A model generated the notes under the pieces. It searched no databases, had not been told where the DNA came from, and worked only from the letters and a program-made list of their open reading frames with translations. The position numbers and the translations under genes were made by a program. From Euryodendron excelsum (Eukaryota > Streptophyta > Magnoliopsida > Ericales > Pentaphylacaceae), in NCBI GenBank assembly GCA_033060915.1, contig CM065394.1, forward strand, positions 16,239,501 to 16,303,500: a stretch of DNA of 64,000 nucleotides, in the 5' to 3' direction. Numbering within the stretch: the stretch's first letter is position 1; every line of letters begins with the position of its first letter. Below are positions 56,181-64,000 of this stretch, in pieces.

Positions 56181-56195
56181 CTCGCTCTAATACCA
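56181..56195 (-). promoter_or_regulatory. Primer-binding site of copia element
   Basis: TGGTATTAGAGCGAG directly follows the 5' LTR, one base off the usual plant copia site TGGTATCAGAGC (initiator-Met tRNA). Confidence 0.8.
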
Positions 56196-56381
56196 TATTA
56201 AATCAAAGACTAATGGAATCTTGCTCTCTAATTTTCTGTAAGCAGAGTTCTTCTATATATAATAGTCTTGTTACATTGGATAAGATTACAAATGTTGATA
56301 AGATAATGCAAATAGATTTTGATAACATACATTTGAATTCCAAACTATTTGAAATTGGATTAACCAACTTTATCTTTATCA
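56196..56381 (-). mobile_element. 5' LTR of deleted copia element (186 bp)
   Basis: Paired with 54092-54277; differs at roughly a dozen positions, so the insertion is not recent. Terminal bases are TG...TA rather than TG...CA. Confidence 0.88.
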
Positions 56382-56386
56382 CTTCA
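56382..56386. repeat. Target-site duplication CTTCA (right)
   Basis: Perfect partner of 54087-54091. A T run follows at 56391-56408. Confidence 0.85.
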
Positions 56387-57477
56387 CCATTTTTTTTTTT
56401 TTTTTTTTACTTTTAACTAGGTTGGTTTCATATATCATGTGAATTCACTTGTTTATCCTTCTTTAGACACATCCTAGTAATGGCAGAGGAGGTCCTTGCC
56501 CATGTCTCAAATAAGTGAGCTCTAATTGCCTAATTCTCAAGTCTCGTGGGAGGCAAGTGTATTTTACTCATAATTTAAACTACTCTTGGTTGTTCTATGG
56601 AAAGTGCGGGTCTTAATATAACTACTTTCCTGCTAAAACAAAAATTTTAGAAATTTTTTTGCTATAATTTAATCTAGATTATGTTGCATAGAAAAGATTG
56701 GATAAATCAAATGACATCAAGTGCTACTTTTTTTATAAATTTGTTTTACATATGCTATAATTTTGTCTTACTTTTCTTATAAACCGAAAAGTATTTGGTT
56801 GCAAAAAATGTAATTCCATCGTAATTGTTTTCCCAGTTAAAAATAATCTTGACATCCTTTTTAATAGTTTATATCCTATCCTACATCATGACAAGGTTAT
56901 GATACGTAACTCTTTTGTTTCTTTTCTTCCCACTCGTCTACTCTTAACTCAATTTTCCTAAAATTACATTTCTACGTAATATTTCAATAGAGCATTTTAT
57001 CTTTTAGTTTATTATGTTTCAATAGAGCAAGAAAAAGATTTACAGATATCTTCTTTCCTTGTAGTATTTGCTTTGAAATATACAATAGACTTCTTTTTAA
57101 TCCCTACGTAGAACTATTTCTTAATGGAAGTCTCTTTTGTCACATTATATGCCACCCTTGGAAAAAGCTTTACTATTACTGGAAGTTATAAAAACATGTT
57201 AATATGGATCACATAGAATTTCTGATAAAAAAAAGTCCACATACGTGTTAGTAAGCAAGGCTAAGACTGCAAATTGGGGTAGACTGAACGCAACCCGTAA
57301 AACCCAAAGTTTTTATGCCTGGTCCACTGATTTTTCTGGTTTGGGGAGGCCCACGTCATCTCTCAAGCTCTGCATTTTGGGTTTCAATATATACTGGCCT
57401 AGCTCAAGTTTAGTCTAAACCAACATACTCAACTATGGTCAAGAACCAAAATATACTCTTGGCTTTTAATTGCCAAG
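56387..57477. other. Unassigned AT-rich region
   Basis: No ORF with recognisable features and no clear repeat boundaries. Confidence 0.4.
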
Positions 57478-57485
57478 ATTGTGTT

Positions 57486-57729
57486 TAGGGTTGGCAACGG
57501 GCGGATTCGGTACTAGTTAGGATACTCCTCTTCTAATAGGAAAACTTTACTATTTAGAGATTTCATAATAAAATCGGAATGGATTCAAGGTGGAGTGACA
57601 TAAACCTTATCCTGCCCCAAACTTTCTTTTTCATACCCGCCACTAACCCATTTATTTACACTCCAAATCCTTTTTATAGGGTTGGGGCAAAGCAGGCTAA
57701 AGGTTTTTCGTATCCAATTGTCATCCCTA
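57486..57729. mobile_element. hAT-like MITE (244 bp)
   Basis: Terminal inverted repeats TAGGGTTGGCAACGGG and TAGGGATGACAATTGG (12 of 16 match), with 8-bp flanks ATTGTGTT and AATGTGTT (7 of 8). The size, TIR type and 8-bp duplication fit a non-autonomous hAT element. Confidence 0.6.
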
Positions 57730-57737
57730 AATGTGTT

Positions 57738-58600
57738 TTACATGTAATGATCGTCTAATTAACTTGTTGCACTGACGATTGAGGAAAATAAATTAAAATA
57801 TAAAATGGGTCTAAAACTTAACAAAAAATGACTCAAAAAATTAAGTTTTTTGTTATATGATAACTATAATTAGAGAAGGTTTTTCTCCTTGACAAAGTGA
57901 AATTTTCAGCCTTTCAATTTGGATTAAGTTTGGGCTGGATCTAGGCCCAAGCGTAGATTGGTTTGTTGGCTTTGAGCTTTGGCTAACCTTGTCAAAGCCT
58001 AGCTGGCCAATGTGCCCAAGTTAAAATAACATTTCACATTTTTTTAATAAATAAGTAGGTGCAAACCCAAAAATCCAATAAGTTCCTAATACGTCTAGTG
58101 TTTGAAACTATTTGGTTATGAAAAGCTAAAAATATACAAAGGCCAAACAACAAAAGGGCAAGCCCCAAAAAACTAATAAAAATCGCTAAAAGAATTGAAT
58201 TATTGCATTTTGTATTAATTAGGGGAGGGAACTAAATCAAAATATTAAACCCGATCATCGGGAGTTTATCACATATAAATTATAGAAAACTAACATGTCC
58301 GTCCGCGTAGCTTACCGAAAAAATAAAAAATATCTTGACATTTCTATGTGGACTTAAGTAGAACATTCCAAGGGTTTTATTGCATGTGTAAAATTACCTA
58401 TCTTTTTGACTTACAAATAACTTTGAAAGGTTCTATTGCATGTGTAGAATAATCTGTCTTATTGACATGCAAATGAAACTTCCTATGTCAAAAATAACTT
58501 TTTGGTTTGACCATTTCCAAGAAATGGCTTCAATTATCTTGTTGGCCACTAACCGAAAATTATTTGTTGATTGTCGACTTATATTACATTCTGTGTATTA
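57738..58600. other. Unassigned AT-rich region
   Basis: No coding features recognised. Two similar phrases ('cattgcatgtgtagaat', 'attgcatgtgtaaaat') near 58377-58450 form a short local repeat. Confidence 0.4.
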
Positions 58601-59207
58601 GGTGCACGAAAGAACCGAAGAATTGAAAACCGATCCCATTCGGCCTCTTTGGGTCAGTTTGGTTCGAGTTTTTGAAGGGCTCGATTCGGTTATAAGTCCA
58701 AAAATTAATAAACTGATAAGTTCGATTTGGTTCTTGATTCCATATTTTTTTAACCCGAACTAAACGAGAACCGACCCAACCTAAACCGACACAAGAACCT
58801 AACCGAGACCCAATATTTGTATATCATAAAAGTCTATATATATTATATATATGTCATTAAATCATTGTTATTTGTATTTAAATATTTATTGATTTGTCTT
58901 TGTATGTCATTTTTTGGTTTTTAAAAAAATTAAGGTTGTAAAACCAATCTTATTATTTATTTTTTTCAATAAATAAGTCAAATAATATATATAAAAGTAA
59001 ACCCAAACCGACCGTACCTGATCTGAACCTGACCTAACCCGAGGTATGGAACCAAATTAAACCAATTCAAACCGAGTCAAATTGGTTCGATTCTATTGAA
59101 TGATCGGTTCGATTTTAAATCTAAAAATTTAAAATCGATCAAGTTCAGGTCGATTCTGATTCTAATATGAACACGACCCGACCCGAGCATACACACCCCT
59201 CCTACTA
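58601..59207. mobile_element. Possible non-autonomous hAT-like element with 'aaccga' repeats
   Basis: GC-richer end regions containing repeated 'aaccga'/'tcggtt' phrases in opposite orientation (58610-58810 and 58990-59195) with an AT-rich centre. The right end 'acacacccct' resembles a hAT terminus; the left end is degraded. Candidate 8-bp flanks match at only 6 of 8. Confidence 0.3.
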
Positions 59208-59940
59208 TGTATAAGACCTCCTAAAGTTTGGTGGCATGCAAGAAGAGGGTGAGAAATTGTATAAACTCAAACTTTTGACTAAAGTATGTACCAATGCAAT
59301 TTGACAAGCATATATGGATGAATAGACTTTATAAATCTCCCTTGTAGTCTTATGGTGACAAAGTCCAGAGTAATAATAGTCCAATGAGTTACTCTTGACT
59401 TTTGTATTGATGACAGTCTTATACCACTAAGTTATCGTCTCAAGAGCAATAATATGCAATCCAATCATTATTATAAAATAAAATAATAAAAAAAAACCCT
59501 AACTTTTCAAAGGATAATATGGGACGATTCCCATTGTCACAGATATAAAATTGCCTTACAATTAACAAATTTATACTCAATTTTTTTTATAAAATAATAC
59601 ACTTAAACAAGAATTTTTTATTTTAAAACAAACTCATAATCTAAATGAGATTCTTTTTGAGAGAATAACATTTTTATTTTAGTTTAATAAAAATTGGTTT
59701 TGTACTTTGTTTTAAGGTGCACATTCTGTCATATTATTTTGTACACTTTGTTCTGTATGTTAGCATGTGTAGATGTTTTCTGGAGCAACGATTGCTAGTG
59801 AGGTGGAAATAATAATTATTAATTATATTATTTTTGGATAAAAAACAAAACTATAAATTGAAGATGTCGTTTAGTTGTATTCTCACAAATATAGAGTTTG
59901 GCTGAGATTACCCCCACCACCTAACTCCTCATTGAGAACT
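59208..59940. other. Unassigned AT-rich region
   Basis: No ORF or repeat structure I can support. Confidence 0.35.
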
Positions 59941-59941
59941 A

Positions 59942-60177
59942 GAGTCCGTTTGGAACTTAGGAAAAGAAAGGGGATGAGAAGGTAAAATCATTATTTGCTA
60001 TTCTTTTCTATTTGATTTTATAAAGAAAATAAAAGAAAAGTGGAGAGAAAGAAGAGAGAAAAAGAGAAAGATTGATTTTAAAAAAAAAATTCCTTTTTTC
60101 CTTCCATTTTCCTTCATTTTCTCTTTCCTTCTCTTTCCCTTCATTTTTCTTTCCTCCTCCAAGTTCCAAACAGGCTC
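59942..60177. mobile_element. Tourist-like MITE (236 bp)
   Basis: TIRs GAGTCCGTTTGGAACTTAGG and GAGCCTGTTTGGAACTTGGA, flanked by CTA (left) and TTA (right), close to the TWA target of PIF/Harbinger elements. The interior is purine-rich on the left and pyrimidine-rich on the right, so the whole element can fold back. The lysine/glutamate-rich minus-strand frame over it is an artefact. Confidence 0.65.
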
Positions 60178-61370
60178 TTACAGAAAGAAGAATGCCTTTT
60201 TGTTCATAATAAAAATTTCCATAGCAAAATCTATACCTAACCAAAACTAAAACAAAAAAAGAAAAAAAAAAAAAAAACAGGTTTTAAGCCTATATCACGT
60301 TTTTCATATAAAACCTTAAAACAAATATTTTTGATATTCATAAACAAAAGGTTATTACTCAAATTAAACTTTTAGTTTAAGTTATATTTTTTCCTAGAAA
60401 TAGACGTGATTGTTAAGGTTAAGACTTTCATCTTTCTAATCGAAGTATTTATTATTTTAACAAAATTTTGTACTACTTAATCTACTTTGCCATTGAAAAA
60501 TGTTTTTACACTAAAAGAATGTGACAGTGATAAATTTATAATTAAATTCTATTTTGAAGAGTTTTTTATTTTAAAATAATAAGTACACAATATAACCAGC
60601 GCATAACTGTACAGCCTTTATATAAGTATATTATTACCTTTACTAGTCAATCTTAATGGAATGTTATAGAGTATGAGAGGAGAGATTGCGGACCAATATT
60701 GATGGCATGTTGGAGATAGACATTATAATCTATAATAACATACAAAGGGAGAAGATATTTTGGTGTCTTTCAATTTTTGAAGCTAAATATCTCTTGCACT
60801 CTTTCAAAATTGTTCTAATCAAAGCTATCTTACTATAATTCAAATATAAGAGGTCGTCAATAAGTGTAAGAAACATTAGAAATTGTAGTTATAAGTGTAA
60901 CTGCCTCTACACAATCCAATTATCCTTATTTCATCTCATCCATAATCTGATTTATAAAATACAGGTAACTATTCTATGTCAAGAAAGGTGATTTCCTTCC
61001 GGTTGAATTTTAGGATAGTTGTGACAACAGGTTTTGGGTGATTGACAACGTTTAGAGTACTGAAGTGTTTCAGAGATGGTGAGGATGTGTTTTAAGTTTA
61101 CAAACTCTGTTGCTATAGTATACCATATCCTACCACAAAGAAGATCCAGTATAAAATGATTTTATTAAAATCTAAAATAATAATCATTATCTCATGTGGT
61201 TTATTGGATAACCTCATAGTATCCAAGTCATCCAAAATTTTCACGACGGCTATTCACTCCTATAAATATAGGAGCTTAGGGGTTCAAGAAAACAAAACAA
61301 AAAAAGGAAGAAAGAAAAAAATAGAAAGAGAGAGAGAAAGAGAAAATAGATATTTATTAGGATAATTGTA
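60178..61370. other. Unassigned AT-rich region
   Basis: No coding features. A TATA-like TATAAATATAGGAG at 61261-61274 on the plus strand, followed by a purine microsatellite (61300-61350), could be a decayed LTR promoter; support is weak. Confidence 0.35.
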
Positions 61371-61371
61371 T

Positions 61372-62655
61372 CATCGGCGTCTAGCTTGATTTAACCCATA
61401 CATATATCTTTGAAGCTGAATAAAATATAACCTTAGAGTTATTTGTTTCAATCATTTTTAAATTCTTCAAGAATTTTCATATGTATATTATTACATAATC
61501 CACCATATGAATAGGTTGTTATATATTCATTAGATGTATATTCAGTCCTTCTGAGACTGACAAACTAATTAATAATATGAATGTAATTGCATCCTTATAG
61601 GATAGAATTTCTTATTATAATCAATACCAAGTCTCTGTGAGAAACTTTCTGGTACGAGTCGTGTTTTATATCACACTTTTTCATTTTCTCATTGCGCAAA
61701 TACTCATTTGTATCAAACCAGTTATATCTTCAGGTGGGTGGACTATTGGTCCAAATACTTTACAGCTTCTGGTGTGTAAACTACAGGTCCGACATTTGTT
61801 GGTGTTTGAACTACAAATCCGATAATTTTATCTTCTGGTGTTTGAACTACAGGTTCAAATACTTTACATTATGCAAGTGAGTTTAATTCTAACTCAGTAA
61901 TTTCTTTTTATTTTGATCGATCATATTATCGACATTTGTCGACTATCTGTGGTTTAGTCTCTACATTATTTTTGGTAATTGTATTTACATAGATATCATT
62001 TCTATTCTATCGTTCTCCTATATTCACATTATTATTTATTGAGATTTTATTATTTTCAGGTACCATTTCCTCTGCAGGGAATGTCTCTTTAGGAGGTTTC
62101 TCTTTTGGGAATTCTTTTACAGGAATTTCTTTAAAAAGTTTAAATAATGGAGATTCCTCTTCTAGAGGTTCATTTTCTTTTTCAAGAATTATAAAAATAA
62201 TTTCCTATCTCGTCAAGATATTATTCTTCGGGAGTTCCTTCTTCGGGAAGTGTAGAAATTATGGTTTCTTCAAGAACATCAAGTTACTCATTTGCGCTTT
62301 TCTCTTTCTGAGAGTTTGACTTTTACACCGACATGCCTCCCATGCTTTAAGCACTTTAAAATCACATGCTATTATATTTACAGATGATCCTACAAGAACA
62401 TCAACATATTGTCCTATAGGGACATTAATATGTGCTAAAGCATTAGCAGCTGGTATCGATATGATTTGATTATCGTCTTTGTGTCGGTGAATGATTCAGG
62501 CAATTGATTTGCAATCATATATAAGTAAATAATTCTTTTATGAATTTCAGATTCACATCGACTTGTTTGAGAATCAAGATGAGACAGTTGTACAGTATTC
62601 CAATTGATCTCTCGTTACGTCTTTTCTCCCCCTAATGGTGGGAAAACAGACTCAA
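61372..62655 (-). pseudogene. pol: Decayed Ty1/copia pol: integrase C-terminus to RT
   Basis: Minus strand from 62655: ESVFPPLGG, then NWNTVQLSHLDSQTSRC and ANQLPESFTDTK, then after a frameshift IPAANALAHINVPIGQ, a composition typical of the region after copia integrase. A linker with short repeats follows (61730-61870). RT motifs resume near 61680-61600 (KTRLV, SFSQRLGIDYNKKFYP) and end near 61375 with YMYGLNQA. Many stops and frameshifts; no catalytic core is preserved. No LTRs were found for it. It is a different copia lineage from the element at 54092. Confidence 0.65.
61725..61870 (-). repeat. Short tandem repeats in copia linker
   Basis: About four units of 33-48 bp with 'cttctggtgtttgaactacaggtcc'-like sequence; on the minus strand each encodes a PVVQTPE-like peptide. 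Confidence 0.6.
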
Positions 62656-62847
62656 CATAAAGACTATCAGCAAAATATGAGATTAATAATAAATAAATAT
62701 GTAACTATTATATATAAAGATATATTAGTCTCACAAAGTAAACAAACAATTATTTGGCAAAAATAATCTTCAGGTTCTTTAGCGGATGTCCATGAAAATT
62801 GTTAATTATTGTACATATCATTGTTAATCCTGGATGACCAAGACAAT
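62656..62847. other. Unassigned AT-rich spacer
   Basis: Between the copia remnant and the next LTR; nothing recognised. Confidence 0.4.
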
Positions 62848-63922
62848 TGTAAGCATCCCATTTTTGTCAGCTCGGCAATCTCCGACCTGACCAAACTCCC
62901 TTTCAAAATTTTGTAAGCGCATTCAAGCCCAAATCAACTTTTAAACCCCTATCCAATCAGTCAACCGCTTCTCGGGCTCGTTGGGCCCAATAGAGGCCTA
63001 ATAACCAAACCTGCCCCTTTAATCTCCAAGCACGTTTTGGGAAAGTTCAAAATCCCTCAAAACGATAAATTCGCCCTTCCAAAATGTTACTAAACTATTA
63101 GGTGTGCTCCACGCCTATCCAGTCCAATTTCAATCCTATTCCGGCTAACTCCAGTCAAAATGATCATTTTGCCCCCTGAACACCCCAGTACTGCACAAAC
63201 CCCACTGAACAGTAAAAGACTCTCTTGAAAACATCCCTGAATAACCCGGCATGCTTAACATGACGTTTCGATCCATTCCTGACCATTTTTAGCCAAAACC
63301 AGCCAAAATGATCATCTTACCCCTAACAACACAAATGCGCCCCAAAACAACACCAATCCTAGGTTATTGAACAGCAGGACTGGTCGTATGCCTCTATTTA
63401 ACCTAAGGAAGACCTTACGACGTTAAATACCCGCGACTCGATAAAAGTTCCCTGGAGCATCTTGCAGACGCTCTGCCAAAATTGTCTTTTCTCCCGATTC
63501 CTTGGTTATAACGCACCGTCAAATGACTTGAGAAATGCATAAACTAGGGAATTCCCGAAAGCTCATTCATAGGTCTTTCCATTGATACGGTTCGATCAGA
63601 TAAATAGCTTCCCAAATCTCCTCATCATATGGCTCGAAAATTGCAACTTTCAGCAACCCTTGGAGCGTCTCGCAGATGCTTCACTGGGATTGACTTTTCT
63701 TCCGATTCCCTGATTTAAACGCACCATCAAACGACTTGAGAAATGCGTAAATTAGGGAATTCCTAAAAGTATTTCTAGAGTACTTTCCATCGATACGGTC
63801 TGATCGAAGAGATCGCTTCCCGAGGGCCTTGATCATACGACATGAAAACAACTACTTTCGAAACCCCGCAGAGCGTATCATAAATGCTCTGCAGAAATGC
63901 CATTTTATGCACATTTCCCGAG
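62848..63922 (+). mobile_element. 5' part of an Ogre-like LTR (G)
   Basis: Begins TGTAAGCATCCC and aligns with the starts of LTR D and E and with 40700-41300. It contains a 208-bp tandem duplication and is interrupted at 63923 by an inverted LTR end. Confidence 0.7.
63495..63905 (+). repeat. 208-bp tandem duplication in LTR G
   Basis: Units start at about 63495 and 63703 (shared 'cgattcc...acgcacc(g/a)tcaaa' and 'gacttgagaaatgc'). The relative at 41055-41250 has a single unit. Confidence 0.75.
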
Positions 63923-64000
63923 TGTTGCATCCAGATTTTTTGCACTCGGGGAATACTCACACAAGTGGGAAAAATGTTGTACTCCCTCGTTAGAACTCAC
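63923..64000 (-). mobile_element. 3' end of an Ogre-like LTR, minus strand, runs off the window
   Basis: TGTTGCATCCAG followed by the 'tttttgcactcgggg' and 'gttagaactcac' blocks seen at the inverted ends of LTRs A, B and C. Only 78 bp are visible. Confidence 0.75.

Noticed and set aside
56120..56195. tRNA- or SINE-like B box next to the copia primer site
   Set aside because: GGGTTTAAGTCCC resembles a T-arm, but there is no matching A box, no cloverleaf and no A-rich tail; it is leader sequence.
60008..60244. Lysine/glutamate-rich minus-strand frame
   Set aside because: It lies across the purine-rich half of a fold-back MITE.
61255..61370. LTR promoter of the copia remnant at 61372
   Set aside because: The TATA-like site is on the plus strand while the pol remnant is on the minus strand, and no paired LTR was found; kept only as a weak note in the region entry.

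Overview
This is nuclear DNA from a large-genome seed plant. It is almost entirely nested LTR retrotransposons; I see no intact host gene, no rRNA or tRNA gene and no CRISPR array. The signs are Ty3/gypsy Tat/Ogre-like elements with about 5 kb LTRs, a Del/Tekay-like LTR, Athila-like solo LTRs, Ty1/copia pol remnants with an initiator-Met-type primer site, MITEs, and long A/T-rich microsatellite stretches. I cannot name the species. Lineage names rest on remembered motifs, not on a search.

Layout. 1-112: Ogre-like leader scrap. 113-9880: a Del/Tekay-like element on the minus strand (leader, primer site, 3.4 kb LTR). Its LTR is split by a complete Ogre-like solo LTR (3682-8809, duplication CATGC), and its 5' end cuts the gag of a second Ogre-like element (B). 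9881-20746: two Ogre-like minus-strand elements, B (gag start, leader, primer site, truncated LTR) and A (broken gag, leader, primer site, full 5251 bp LTR). 20747-21054: 5' end of a diverged Ogre-like LTR. 21105-40090: a deep nest. Two copies of one LTR family (here family IV) enclose a plus-strand, apparently non-coding Ogre-like element (D), whose 5' LTR is split by another perfect solo LTR (C, 23797-29031, duplication ATGGG). 40091-46290: a diverged Ogre-like LTR carrying an Athila-like solo LTR (duplication CATTT). 46291-62847: a less repetitive zone with a second Athila-like solo LTR (duplication GAAGG), an LTR-like segment with a 195 bp tandem duplication, a possible terminal exon of a host gene, a TRIM-like element, a 2.3 kb internally deleted copia element with perfect 5 bp duplications, three MITE or hAT-like elements, and a decayed copia integrase-RT remnant. 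62848-64000: another Ogre-like LTR start, interrupted by one more minus-strand LTR.

What stands out is the architecture of the Ogre-like LTRs and leaders, which can be compared across six to eight copies here. (1) U3 is built from minisatellites whose units are short inverted repeats, with the two arms changing together between copies. (2) GCGCC-rich dyads sit just upstream of a conserved TATA box. (3) A splice-donor-like site recurs about 300 nt past the TATA box. (4) R-U5 contains a roughly 2 kb stretch almost free of G on the sense strand. (5) Inside that stretch lies a conserved block of about 85 nt, predicted as three hairpins with compensatory changes. (6) A second hairpin is followed by a 10-nt copy of the primer-binding-site start, about 160 nt before the true site. 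(7) The post-PBS leader holds a covarying palindrome. Together these suggest a 4.9 kb structured, possibly spliced 5' untranslated leader. The comparisons were made by eye; RNA folding and function are inference.
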